A program made the translations under genes and the position numbers. A stretch of DNA of 64,000 nt. It comes from Streptomyces sp. NBC_00271 (lineage in GTDB: Bacteria > Actinomycetota > Actinomycetes > Streptomycetales > Streptomycetaceae). The stretch is from assembly GCF_036178845.1 (NCBI RefSeq), contig NZ_CP108070.1, positions 3,720,001 to 3,784,000 of the forward strand, given 5' to 3'. The notes under the pieces were generated by a model that was not told where the DNA came from, ran no database searches, and saw only the letters and a program-made list of their open reading frames with translations. Positions 18,325 to 26,701 of this stretch are shown here, in pieces; position 1 is the stretch's first letter; each line of letters opens with the position of its first letter.

Positions 18325-18907
18325 CCGTGCCGTCCGGGTCGAGCCCGCGGAAGGACAGCAGCACGATCAGGATGCCGCCGCAGACGATCGCCGAGTCGGC
18401 CAGGTTGAAGACCGCGAAGTGCTTGGGCGCGATGAAGTCCACGACCGCGCCCTCGAAGATCCCGGGCGAGCGGAAGATCCGGTCGGTCAGGTTGCCGAGC
18501 GCACCGCCCAGCAGCAGACCGAGCGCGATCGCCCAGGGCAGGCTGTAGAGCTTGCGCGCGAGCCGCGCGATCACCACGATCACGGCCGCGGCGATCACCG
18601 TGAAGATGATCGTGAACGCCTCGCCGACGCCGAAGGCCGCTCCCGCGTTGCGGATCGCCTCGAACCTCAGCCAGTCGCCGATGATCTGGATCGGCGCGTG
18701 GTGCTCCAGCTTCGCGACCACGATCAGCTTGCTGACCAGGTCGAGGACGTACGCCAGGGCGGCGACCGTGAACAGGACGGCGATCCTGCGCCTGCCCCTG
18801 GGCTCCTCGGCCGGGGCCCCGGCCTCTTCCACGCCGGACTGCTCCGGCTCGGCGCCCCCCGCTCCTGGGGTATCCGGCGTACCGATGATGCGCTCCGCCT
18901 CTGCCAC
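18311..18907 (-). CDS. lspA: Lipoprotein signal peptidase (signal peptidase II)
   Basis: 198 residues, longer than the usual 160-170 because of a hydrophilic Glu/Pro/Gly-rich N-terminal extension of about 40 residues. Four transmembrane segments follow. Catalytic aspartates sit in [11 protein letters not shown] and FNLADSAI, with the VVDFI motif between them. Removes signal peptides from prolipoproteins at the outer face of the cytoplasmic membrane. GTG start at 18907. Neighbours rluD downstream and the DksA-type gene upstream (92-nt gap). The gene's 3' end lies in a tandem repeat. Confidence 0.94.
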   Translation of the reverse strand: MAEAERIIGTPDTPGAGGAEPEQSGVEEAGAPAEEPRGRRRIAVLFTVAALAYVLDLVSKLIVVAKLEHHAPIQIIGDWLRFEAIRNAGAAFGVGEAFTIIFTVIAAAVIVVIARLARKLYSLPWAIALGLLLGGALGNLTDRIFRSPGIFEGAVVDFIAPKHFAVFNLADSAIVCGGILIVLLSFRGLDPDGTVHKD

Positions 18908-18999
18908 GTGAGTGAGTCCCTCGACCTAGGTGCCTGACTGAGGACGAGGGTACGGCACACCCCCCGGCGCCCACGTGCTCAGGAGCCCTCCCGCGCGAA

Positions 19000-19944
19000 T
19001 CAGGAGCGGCGTTCCTGCTTCTGCTTGCACTCGACGCACAGGGTGGCTCGCGAGAAGGCCTGCATCCGCGCCTTGCCGATGGGATTGCCGCAGTTCTCGC
19101 AGAGCCCGTAGGTGCCCGCGTCGAGCCGCTCCAGCGCTCGCTCGGTCTGCTCCAGCATCTCGCGCGCGTTGGCCGCCAGGGCCATCTCGTGCTCGCGTGT
19201 GATGTTCTTCGTGCCGGTGTCCGCCTGATCGTCACCCGCGCCGTCGCCGGAGTCGCGCATCAGGCCCGCGATCGCCTCTTCGGACGACGAGATCTCGGTG
19301 CTCAGCCGCAGCGCCTCGGACTGGAGTTCGGCGCGCGCCTCCGCGACCTCCTCCGGGGTCCAGGGGTCCTCACCGGGGCGCACCGCGAGCTCGCCGGGCT
19401 CCACCGCGGCGATCCGCGCCTTGGGGACAGCGGTGGGGTTCTGCGCCGCCGTGGCCGTGCCAGGAGTCTTCTTCGCAACCACCGTCGTGGCTCCCGTCGT
19501 CTTCGCGGCCTTGGCCGCGCCTTCGGCCGCGGAAGCGACCGACTTCTTCGCCGTACTGGTGCTTTTCCTTGCCGTGCCGCTGCTCTTCCTGGCCACGCTC
19601 TTCCCGTCGGCCTTCTTGGCCACCGCCTTCCGGGCGACCGCTTCCTTGGCCACCGCTTCCTTGGCCACGGATTTCTTGGCGACCGCTTTCTTGGCGACCG
19701 CTTTCTTGGTGGCTCCCTTCGTAGCGGCCGCTTTCCCGGTGGCCGCCGCCTTCTTGCCGACAGCGGCTTTCGTGGCCGTCTTGGTGGGCGGCTTCGTGGC
19801 GGTGTGCGTGGCGGTGTTCACCGGATTGGCCGCGTGCGCCACAGGCGCCACCGACACGCTCTTCTTCCCGCCCACGTCCTTGGCCGCCGGACCCGTGGAT
19901 CTGCCGGACGCCGACTGCTGTACGGCGGTCTTCTTCGCCACCAT
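19000..19944 (-). CDS. DksA/TraR zinc-finger protein with histone-H1-like Lys/Ala-rich domain
   Basis: 314 residues in two parts. Residues 1 to about 180 are dominated by Lys, Ala, Thr and Val with a run of KKAV/KEAV/KKSV pentads (about residues 80-120), much like histone H1 or the tails of actinobacterial HupS-type proteins, so they should bind DNA and be disordered. The C-terminal third has a helical segment then the C4 zinc finger CENCGNP...CVECK and DksA-type ending. Similar TraR/DksA proteins modulate RNA polymerase through its secondary channel; DNA association is inferred from the tail. ATG at 19944 with GAAGGGG site. The open extension to 20244 is not used, in my view. Confidence 0.88.
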   Translation of the reverse strand: MVAKKTAVQQSASGRSTGPAAKDVGGKKSVSVAPVAHAANPVNTATHTATKPPTKTATKAAVGKKAAATGKAAATKGATKKAVAKKAVAKKSVAKEAVAKEAVARKAVAKKADGKSVARKSSGTARKSTSTAKKSVASAAEGAAKAAKTTGATTVVAKKTPGTATAAQNPTAVPKARIAAVEPGELAVRPGEDPWTPEEVAEARAELQSEALRLSTEISSSEEAIAGLMRDSGDGAGDDQADTGTKNITREHEMALAANAREMLEQTERALERLDAGTYGLCENCGNPIGKARMQAFSRATLCVECKQKQERRS

Positions 19945-19957
19945 GGCCGCGGCCCCT

Positions 19958-19983
19958 TCACATATTGTGATTTTGCGCGCAAA
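19958..19983. promoter_or_regulatory. Two adjacent palindromes just upstream of the H1-DksA gene
   Basis: TCACA-TAT-TGTGA lies at 19958..19970 and the perfect 12-bp palindrome TTTGCGCGCAAA at 19972..19983, that is 14-40 nt before the ATG. They sit in an AT-rich pocket in otherwise GC-rich DNA, which is the expected place for operators or a promoter. Confidence 0.55.
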
Positions 19984-20251
19984 TCGTGCTGGGACGATAA
20001 ATCGACTTCTGGTCCACGGCAACCGGGCGCACCAACGTTTCGTCCGCCCCGCGGGTCCCTCGCGAGGAACCTGCATGCGTTGTGCCCAGCTCCCCGCCGG
20101 GTAATCCGCCAGGTCCGGCGTCCCAGGATCCGGACGCCCGTGCCTCGCCTTTCGGGTCACCGCGAGGCCGCGGCGCCGCTTGGGGCGGCCCCGGCGGCGT
20201 GCCCCGGAAAACCGGTCGGCCGCTGTCCGCGCGGCGCCGTACACTGGGCGC

Positions 20252-20573
20252 AGCGAGAAGCGTGGATGGGGACGAGTAGCGGCGTACGCAGCCAGGAGCG
20301 ACCCGGGGACGGTGGAAGCCCGGGGGCGAGCGCGACGCGAAGATCACCCCGGAGCCGCCGGAAGAAAGCCGCAGCGAGCGAGCAGCGGCCGGTAGAACCG
20401 GCATCGCGACCCCAATGAGGGGGCTCACTGGTGCACAGCACGCACCGGGGAGCCAAGGAGGGTGGTACCGCGGGAGCGCGCCGCGCACGGCGTCCGCAGC
20501 ATCCAGGAGATGGCTGCCCAGGCTCTCGTCCCTCCGGACGGAAGGCAGAAAGTCCGCCGGAGGAAGCTCGCTG
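20252..20573 (+). ncRNA. T-box leader of ileS, isoleucine-specific, translational type
   Basis: The conserved T-box sequence AGGGTGGTACCGCG is intact at 20459..20472; its TGGT bulge pairs with the uncharged tRNA 3' end and fits the A discriminator of tRNA-Ile. Stem I is present: GACGAGTAGC 5' element near 20280, then a specifier loop with ATC (Ile codon) at 20343..20345 followed by a purine. The output is a short CCTCCGG (20531..20537) that can pair with CCGGAGG (20557..20563), which overlaps the ileS ribosome site, so uncharged tRNA should free translation. TACACT at 20240..20245 is the likely -10. 19984..20239 holds no gene that I can see. Confidence 0.93.
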
Positions 20574-23500
20574 ATGACAACGCCGACGTACCGCCAGGTG
20601 CCCGCCCAGGTCGACCTGCCCGCCCTCGAGCACGCCGTGCTCGACTTCTGGCGCGAGCAGAAGATCTTCGCCAAGAGCCTTGAGCAGTCCGAGGGCCACC
20701 CTGAGTGGGTGTTCTACGAGGGCCCGCCCACCGCGAACGGCATGCCGGGCGCCCACCACATCGAGGCGCGCGTCTTCAAGGACGTCTTCCCGCGCTTTCG
20801 CACCATGCGCGGCTATCACGTGGCCCGCAAGGCCGGCTGGGACTGCCACGGCCTCCCGGTCGAGCTCGCGGTGGAGAAGGAGCTCGGCTTCACGGGCAAG
20901 CAGGACATCGAGGCGTACGGCATCGCCGAGTTCAACGCCAAGTGCCGCGAGTCCGTGACCCGTCACACCGACGCGTTCACCGAGCTCACGAACCGCATGG
21001 GCTACTGGGTCGACCTGGACGACGCGTACCGCACGATGGACCCCGAGTACGTGGAGTCCGTGTGGTGGTCGCTCAAGGAGATCTTCAACAAGGGTCTGCT
21101 GGTCCAGGACTACCGCGTGGCCCCGTGGTGCCCGCGCGACGAGACAGGTCTGTCGGACCACGAGCTGGCGCAGGGCTACGAGACGGTCGTCGACCCGTCC
21201 GTGTACGTCCGCTTCCCACTCACCTCCGGTCCGCTGGCCGGCCAGGCCTCGCTCCTGGTGTGGACGACGACCCCGTGGACGCTGGTCTCCAACACCGCGG
21301 TCGCCGCGCACCCCGAGGTCACCTACGTCGTCGCGACGAAGGGCCCATCTGGCGACGAGAAGCTCGTCGTCGCCGCGCCGCTCGTCGAGAAGGCGCTCGG
21401 CGAGGGCTGGGAGACCACCGGTGAGACCTTCACCGGCGCCGAGATGGAGCGCTGGACGTATCAACGTCCGTTCGAGCTCGTCGAGTTCCCCACGGACGTG
21501 GAAACCCACTACGTGGTCAACGCCGAGTACGTGACGACCGAGGACGGCACGGGTCTGGTCCACCAGTCCCCCGCCTTCGGTGAGGACGACCTCAAGGTCT
21601 GCCGGGCGTACGGACTGCCGGTGGTGAACCCCGTCCGCCCGAACGGCACCTTCGAGGAGAGCGTCCCGCTCGTCGGCGGTGTCTTCTTCAAGAAGGCGGA
21701 CGAAAAGCTCACCGAGGATCTCCAGCAGCGCGGTCTGCTCTTCAAGCACATCCCCTACGAGCACAGCTACCCGCACTGCTGGCGCTGCCACACCGCGCTC
21801 CTCTACTACGCGCAGCCGTCCTGGTACATCCGCACCACCGCCATCAAGGACCGTCTCCTCCAGGAGAACGAGAAGACCAACTGGTTCCCGGAGTCCGTCA
21901 AGCACGGCCGCTTCGGCGACTGGCTGAACAACAACGTCGACTGGGCGCTGTCCCGCAGCCGCTACTGGGGCACCCCGCTCCCGCTGTGGCGCTGCGAGGA
22001 GGGCCATCTCACCTGTGTCGGCTCCCGCGCCGAGCTCTCCGAGCTGACGGGCACCGACCAGTCGAACCTGGACCCGCACCGCCCGTTCATCGACGAGGTC
22101 ACCTTCGCGTGCCCGCAGGACGGCTGCGGACGTACGGCGACCCGCGTGCCGGAGGTCATCGACGCCTGGTACGACTCGGGTTCGATGCCGTTCGCGCAGT
22201 GGGGCTACCCGTACAAGAACAAGGAGCTCTTCGAGAGCCGCTACCCGGCGCAGTTCATCTCGGAGGCCATCGACCAGACCCGCGGCTGGTTCTACACCCT
22301 CATGGCGGTCGGCACCCTCGTCTTCGACAAGTCGTCGTACGAGAACGTCGTGTGCCTGGGCCACATCCTCGCCGAGGACGGCCGCAAGATGTCCAAGCAC
22401 CTGGGCAACATCCTGCAGCCGATCCCGCTGATGGATCAGCACGGCGCGGACGCGGTGCGCTGGTTCATGGCGGCCGGCGGCTCCCCCTGGGCGGCCCGCC
22501 GCGTCGGTCACGGCACCATCCAGGAGGTGGTGCGCAAGACGCTCCTCACCTACTGGAACACGGTCGCCTTCCAGGCCCTGTACGCCCGCACCTCCGACTG
22601 GGCCCCCTCCGAGGCCGACCCGGCCCCGGCCGACCGTCCGGTCCTGGACCGCTGGCTGCTCTCCGAGCTGCACGCGCTCACCGACCAGGTCACCCAGGCA
22701 CTGGAGGCGTACGACACCCAGCGTGCCGGAAAGCTCCTCTCCGCGTTCGTCGACGACCTCTCGAACTGGTACGTGCGCCGCTCCCGCCGCCGCTTCTGGC
22801 AGGGCGACAAGGCCGCGCTGCGCACGCTGCACGAGGTCGTGGAGACCATCACGCGGCTGATGGCCCCGCTGACCCCGTTCATCACCGAGCGGGTCTGGCA
22901 GGACCTGATCGTCCCCGTGACGCCGGGCGCCCCCGAGTCCGTACACCTGTCCTCGTGGCCGGAGGCGGACCTGTCCGCCATCGACCCGGAGCTGTCGCGG
23001 CAGATGGTCCTCGTGAGGCGTCTCGTGGAGCTGGGCCGCGCCACGCGCGCGGAGTCGGGCGTCAAGACGCGCCAGCCGCTGTCCCGCGCGCTGGTCGGGG
23101 CGATCGGCTTCGAGTCCCTCGACGGGGAGCTGCACGCGCAGATCACCGAGGAGCTGAACGTCACTTCCCTCGCCTCCCTCTCCGAGGTGGGCGGCTCGCT
23201 GGTCGACACCACGGCCAAGGCGAACTTCCGCGCGCTGGGCAAGCGCTTCGGCAAGGGCGTCCAGGCGGTCGCCAAGGTGATCGCCGAGACGGACGCGGCG
23301 GCCCTCTCCCTCGCCCTGCGCGAGGGCACCGCCTCGGTGGAGGTCGACGGCGAGACGGTGCCGCTGGCCGCGGACGAGGTCATCATCACGGAGACCCCGC
23401 GCGAGGGGTGGTCGGTGGCGTCCGACTCGGGTGCCACGGTCGCCCTCGACCTGGAGATCACCGAGGAGCTGCGGCAGGCGGGCCTCGCCCGTGACGCGAT

Positions 23501-23732
23501 CCGGCTGATCCAGGAGGCCCGCAAGAACAGCGGCCTCGACGTGGCCGACCGGATCGCTCTGCGCTGGACGTCCACCGACCCGGCCGTCATCGCCGCTCTG
23601 AACGAGCACGCCGCGCTGATCGCCGACGAGGTCCTCGCCACCGACTTCGCCCAGGGCGAGGCCGACGACACCTACGGCGCCCCGTTCACCGACGAGGGCC
23701 TGTCCCTCACCTTCCGCCTCCGCAAGGCGTAG
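20574..23732 (+). CDS. ileS: Isoleucyl-tRNA synthetase, eukaryote-like type
   Basis: 1052 residues. Charges tRNA-Ile with isoleucine in the cytoplasm. The first catalytic signature is a divergent HIGH motif, PPTANGMPGAHH near residue 60, and the second is KMSKH near residue 605, both the pattern of the IleS type shared by actinobacteria and eukaryotes rather than the classic HIGH/KMSKS. The editing CP1 domain lies between, around residues 200-400, with a CWRC-type metal-binding pair. Long C-terminal anticodon domain. ATG start 10 nt after GGAGG, itself controlled by the T-box. Followed by repeats and a strong terminator. Confidence 0.97.
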   Translation: MTTPTYRQVPAQVDLPALEHAVLDFWREQKIFAKSLEQSEGHPEWVFYEGPPTANGMPGAHHIEARVFKDVFPRFRTMRGYHVARKAGWDCHGLPVELAVEKELGFTGKQDIEAYGIAEFNAKCRESVTRHTDAFTELTNRMGYWVDLDDAYRTMDPEYVESVWWSLKEIFNKGLLVQDYRVAPWCPRDETGLSDHELAQGYETVVDPSVYVRFPLTSGPLAGQASLLVWTTTPWTLVSNTAVAAHPEVTYVVATKGPSGDEKLVVAAPLVEKALGEGWETTGETFTGAEMERWTYQRPFELVEFPTDVETHYVVNAEYVTTEDGTGLVHQSPAFGEDDLKVCRAYGLPVVNPVRPNGTFEESVPLVGGVFFKKADEKLTEDLQQRGLLFKHIPYEHSYPHCWRCHTALLYYAQPSWYIRTTAIKDRLLQENEKTNWFPESVKHGRFGDWLNNNVDWALSRSRYWGTPLPLWRCEEGHLTCVGSRAELSELTGTDQSNLDPHRPFIDEVTFACPQDGCGRTATRVPEVIDAWYDSGSMPFAQWGYPYKNKELFESRYPAQFISEAIDQTRGWFYTLMAVGTLVFDKSSYENVVCLGHILAEDGRKMSKHLGNILQPIPLMDQHGADAVRWFMAAGGSPWAARRVGHGTIQEVVRKTLLTYWNTVAFQALYARTSDWAPSEADPAPADRPVLDRWLLSELHALTDQVTQALEAYDTQRAGKLLSAFVDDLSNWYVRRSRRRFWQGDKAALRTLHEVVETITRLMAPLTPFITERVWQDLIVPVTPGAPESVHLSSWPEADLSAIDPELSRQMVLVRRLVELGRATRAESGVKTRQPLSRALVGAIGFESLDGELHAQITEELNVTSLASLSEVGGSLVDTTAKANFRALGKRFGKGVQAVAKVIAETDAAALSLALREGTASVEVDGETVPLAADEVIITETPREGWSVASDSGATVALDLEITEELRQAGLARDAIRLIQEARKNSGLDVADRIALRWTSTDPAVIAALNEHAALIADEVLATDFAQGEADDTYGAPFTDEGLSLTFRLRKA

Positions 23733-23825
23733 CCCGGGCGGCGGGACCGTTCCTCGCCCCCGCCGCCCCTACCCGTCCCATCCCTACCTGGGGGCTCCGC
23801 CCCCAGACCCCCGGGTGGGTTCGTC

Positions 23826-23870
23826 GGCTGCGGGCCGGTGGGGGCCGATCGCGCAGTTCCCCGCGCCCCT
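23826..23870 (-). repeat. Dispersed intergenic repeat, copy 1 (inverted)
   Basis: A 45-bp element whose reverse complement starts AGGGGCGCGGGGAACTGCGC and ends in GCCCGCAGCC. It is the inverted copy relative to the two that follow. It lies 93 nt after the ileS stop. Confidence 0.85.
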
Positions 23871-23951
23871 GGGGGGCCGGGGCTGCGCCCCAGGCCCCCC
23901 AGGGGCCCTCAACGGCCTCGTCCTCAAACGCCGGACAGGCTGAAGGCTCTT

Positions 23952-23996
23952 AGGGGCGCGGGGAACTGCGCGAGCAACCCCCACCGGCCCGCAGCC
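23952..23996 (+). repeat. Dispersed intergenic repeat, copy 2
   Basis: Same 45-bp element in plus orientation, starting AGGGGCGCGGGGAACTGCGC and ending in GGCCCGCAGCC. Central variable bases differ from copy 3. Confidence 0.85.
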
Positions 23997-24043
23997 AAAC
24001 GACTTCGGGCGGCCGGGGGGATGCGGGGCGAAGCCCCCGCCTC

Positions 24044-24088
24044 AGGGGCGCGGGGAACTGCGCGACCAGCCCCCACCCACCCGCAGCC
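24044..24088 (+). repeat. Dispersed intergenic repeat, copy 3
   Basis: Third copy in plus orientation, 92 nt after copy 2, ending in ACCCGCAGCC. The three copies dominate the 556-nt gap 23733..24288, together with the two hairpins; nothing there encodes a convincing protein. Confidence 0.85.
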
Positions 24089-24094
24089 GAAGAA

Positions 24095-24139
24095 CGAAGG
24101 CCGGGGCCCACCAAAGATCTTGGTGGGCCCCGGCCTTCG
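24095..24139 (+). terminator. 20-bp perfect hairpin, likely ileS terminator
   Basis: Arms 24095..24114 and 24120..24139 are exact reverse complements with a 5-nt loop. It lies between the repeat array and the divIVA terminator and closes the ileS transcript. Very long for Streptomyces. Confidence 0.85.
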
Positions 24140-24217
24140 GCGTTGCGTACCCCGTACAGATGCCCCAAGGAACCGCACGCCCGCCCGAAATTTCCCCGCC
24201 CGAACCAGCACGGCAAA

Positions 24218-24253
24218 AGGGCGGAGCCCCGGAATAATCCGGGGCTCCGCCCT
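24218..24253 (-). terminator. Rho-independent terminator of divIVA
   Basis: A 16-bp perfect stem (24218..24233 with 24238..24253) and ATAA loop, 35 nt after the divIVA stop. Read on the minus strand it ends in CCCTTTTG, so a T run follows the stem, which supports direction towards divIVA's own transcript. Confidence 0.88.
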
Positions 24254-24288
24254 GAACGCTGCCGACGCCTAAGGCGTACTCAAGGCCG

Positions 24289-25539
24289 TCAGTTGTCGTC
24301 CTCGTCGATGAGGAACCCACGCATCGGCGAGGGAGCCTGCTGCATCGGCGACGGCCCCTGGGGCCGTACCGGAGCCATCGGCTGGGTCATGGCCGGCGAC
24401 ATCTGCTGCTGCCCGCCGTAGGAGGGCGCCGCCGGTGCCGGGGCACCGCCCATGCCCTGACCGCCGTACGACGGCGCACTCGCGCCGGCCGGAGCCATCG
24501 AGGGCGCGGAGGGCGACGGCAGGGAAGCCGTGGCCGGAGTGCGCGGCGGGGCGAGCGAGTCGTCCGCCTGCGTCTCCAGCTGGCGCAGCTGCGACTCCAG
24601 GTAGGACTTCAGACGCGTGCGGTACTCGCGCTCGAAGCCACGCAGGTCCTCGACCTTGCGCTCCAACGTGGCGCGGGCGGACTCCAGGGAGCCCATCGCG
24701 ACGCGGTGCTTCTCCTGCGCGTCCCGCTCCAGCGCGTCGGCCTTGGCACGGGCGTCACGCTCGAGACCCTCGGCGCGGCTGCGGGCCTCACCGACGATCT
24801 TGTTGGCCTCGGAGCGCGCCTCGGCGATCGCCTGGTCGGCGGTCTGCTGAGCCAGCGAGAGGACACGCGCGGCGCTGTCGCCACCGGGGCCCTGCTGCGG
24901 CATCTGCGGGCCGTGACCGCCCATGGGTCCACCCATGGGGCCGCCCATCGGGCCGCCCATCTGCTGCTGCATCTGGGGCTGCATCTGGCCCGGCATCTGC
25001 TGCTGCATCTGCTGACCGGGGCCCTGGCCCATCGGACCCTGACCCATCTGGCCCTGGCCCATCGGACCCTGACCCATGGGGCCCTGCCCCATCGGACCCT
25101 GACCCATGGGGCCCTGGCCCATCGGACCCTGACCCATGGGGCCCTGGCCCTGCTGGCCGCCCTGGGCGCTGGGGCCCGCGGGCAGCTGCGGCGCACCGCT
25201 CGGCAGCTGGGGCGGCCCACCCATGGGGCCACCCATCTGCTGCTGCGGCGGGCCCGATATGCCGGCGGGTACGGGGGCGCCGGGACCTCGCATGCCCTGC
25301 GGCGGGCCCTGCTGGTCCTGCTGCTCGGGCGGCTTGCGCATGCCCTGCTGCTGGTTCTGCGCAGCCGCGCGCGTGGCCGCCGCCAGTTTGGCGCGCAGAT
25401 CCTCGTTCTCGCGGAGCAGTCGCGTCAGTTCGGCTTCAACCTCGTCGAGGAAGGCATCGACCTCGTCCTCGTCATAGCCTTCTCGGAGGCGGACGGTCGT
25501 GAACTGCTTGTTCCGCACGTCCTCGGGGGTCAACGGCAT
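24289..25539 (-). CDS. divIVA: Polar growth and division scaffold DivIVA
   Basis: 416 residues. The N-terminal DivIVA domain ([20 protein letters not shown], residues 3-55) binds membrane curvature. A long Gln/Gly/Pro/Met-rich linker with GQGPM repeats spans about residues 65-225, then a coiled coil (about 232-330, with [20 protein letters not shown]) and a low-complexity C-terminus ending GFLIDEDDN. In Streptomyces DivIVA (Wag31 in mycobacteria) directs tip extension and branching and is essential. ATG start. Last gene of the dcw-linked run, 46 nt after ylmG. Confidence 0.97.
   Translation of the reverse strand: MPLTPEDVRNKQFTTVRLREGYDEDEVDAFLDEVEAELTRLLRENEDLRAKLAAATRAAAQNQQQGMRKPPEQQDQQGPPQGMRGPGAPVPAGISGPPQQQMGGPMGGPPQLPSGAPQLPAGPSAQGGQQGQGPMGQGPMGQGPMGQGPMGQGPMGQGPMGQGQMGQGPMGQGPGQQMQQQMPGQMQPQMQQQMGGPMGGPMGGPMGGHGPQMPQQGPGGDSAARVLSLAQQTADQAIAEARSEANKIVGEARSRAEGLERDARAKADALERDAQEKHRVAMGSLESARATLERKVEDLRGFEREYRTRLKSYLESQLRQLETQADDSLAPPRTPATASLPSPSAPSMAPAGASAPSYGGQGMGGAPAPAAPSYGGQQQMSPAMTQPMAPVRPQGPSPMQQAPSPMRGFLIDEDDN
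25021..25140 (-). repeat. Four 30-bp tandem units encoding GQGPM repeats in divIVA
   Basis: Units at 25021..25050, 25051..25080, 25081..25110 and 25111..25140 are nearly identical; each is two 15-bp subunits encoding GQGPM. One subunit has a Met-to-Gln-type change (GQMGQ). The array makes a region prone to length change. Confidence 0.9.
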
Positions 25540-25585
25540 CTCTTCACCTCAACGTAGTCGTCGGCATTCGGCAAGACCGTATCGT

Positions 25586-25870
25586 TCACAGCCGGCTCAC
25601 GACGGAGATCAGGATGTAGACGATGATCATCAGTACGAAGAAGGACAGGTCGAGCGCCACGCCCCCGAGACGCAGCGGCGGAATGAACCGCCGCAGAAGC
25701 TTGAGCGGTGGATCGGTGACAGTGTAGGTGGCCTCGAGAACGACCACCATCGCCTTGCCGGGTTGCCATGAGCGGGCGAACTGGAAGACGTAGTCCATGA
25801 CCAACCGGAAAATCAACACGACGAGGAAACACGTCAGCGCGATGTAGAGAACCTGCCCGACCACGCTCAT
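25586..25870 (-). CDS. ylmG: YggT-family membrane protein YlmG
   Basis: 94 residues, two hydrophobic segments (about 5-28 and 68-90) around a short hydrophilic loop with TVTDPPLKLLRRFIPPL, the YggT family signature. Lies between sepF and divIVA in the usual actinobacterial order. The homologues in cyanobacteria and chloroplasts affect nucleoid or cell-division organisation; the precise role in Streptomyces is open. ATG start. Short 46-51 nt gaps on each side suggest cotranscription. Confidence 0.92.
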   Translation of the reverse strand: MSVVGQVLYIALTCFLVVLIFRLVMDYVFQFARSWQPGKAMVVVLEATYTVTDPPLKLLRRFIPPLRLGGVALDLSFFVLMIIVYILISVVSRL

Positions 25871-25921
25871 GATCCGTGCTTCCCTCTCCCCTGTTTCCGT
25901 ACCTTGATCCGGTCATGCGTC

Positions 25922-26572
25922 TCAGCTCTGGTTGAAGAACCCGCCCTCTGCGATGCGGGCCTTGTCCTCCGCCGTGACATCGACGTTAGCAGGCGACAAC
26001 AGGAACACCTTCTGCGTCACCCGCTCGATGCTGCCGTGGAGACCAAACACCAAACCGGCCGCAAAGTCGACAAGTCGCTTCGCATCTGTGTCATCCATCT
26101 CAGTCAGATTCATGATCACCGGGGTGCCCTCACGGAAGTGTTCCCCGATGGTACGGGCCTCGTTGTAGGTCCGCGGGTGAAGAGTGGTGATCCGGTACGG
26201 CTCTCGTTCCGACACGACCTTGGGCATGATCACCGGTGCGTTCTTCTCCAGGCTTGCGCGTTCTTGTGTGATGGATGCCACGGGCGCGATCCGCGCCGGA
26301 CGGCTGGATTCCGCAGTGAGCGAAGCGGAATGCGGCACCGGATCGCGAGGCGCCGGAGGCTGCACCATTCGTACCGATTCATCCCGTTGGGACTGATGTG
26401 CCTGGTGTGCCTGATGCGACTGGTGGGGCGGCTCGTGCCGCCGCCGGTCACGCTCGGGCTCCGGGTCGAGCTCGGGCTCGAACTCGTCATCGGGGTCGAA
26501 ACCCCTGCCGTCGTACCCATCGTCCTCCACGAGGCCGAGGTAGACCGCCATCTTGCGCATCGCGCCGGCCAT
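25922..26572 (-). CDS. sepF: Cell division protein SepF
   Basis: 216 residues. A short N-terminal amphipathic membrane-binding stretch ([12 protein letters not shown]) is followed by an acidic, Gln/His-rich linker to about residue 110 and the C-terminal SepF core ([32 protein letters not shown]... [11 protein letters not shown]). It bundles and tethers FtsZ to the membrane. The linker has a [10 protein letters not shown] run. ATG at 26572; slightly AT-richer than its neighbours. Part of the dcw operon, 129 nt after ylmE. Confidence 0.95.
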   Translation of the reverse strand: MAGAMRKMAVYLGLVEDDGYDGRGFDPDDEFEPELDPEPERDRRRHEPPHQSHQAHQAHQSQRDESVRMVQPPAPRDPVPHSASLTAESSRPARIAPVASITQERASLEKNAPVIMPKVVSEREPYRITTLHPRTYNEARTIGEHFREGTPVIMNLTEMDDTDAKRLVDFAAGLVFGLHGSIERVTQKVFLLSPANVDVTAEDKARIAEGGFFNQS

Positions 26573-26701
26573 GCTCTGAGTCCTCCGCTCTGTGGTGGAT
26601 CGGCTGACGAATTGCCAAGTGCCCGCGATCCACGAGGTCGTTATGCCCGCCAGTGGCGGTAATGACCATATTTTCTGCTGTGGTCCGACTTCTTGGCGAC
26701 G

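Noticed and set aside
19945..20244. N-terminal extension of the DksA-type gene to 20244
   Set aside because: The ATG at 19944 has a ribosome site and palindromes in front; the extension is Arg/Pro-rich and overlaps the ileS promoter.
20157..23609. Open frame of 1150 residues on minus strand opposite ileS
   Set aside because: Antisense shadow with no recognisable domain; it also crosses the T-box and the ileS gene.
24931..24972. GGPM repeat in divIVA as a separate mobile repeat
   Set aside because: It is a short in-frame codon repeat in the same low-complexity linker and is best treated as part of divIVA.
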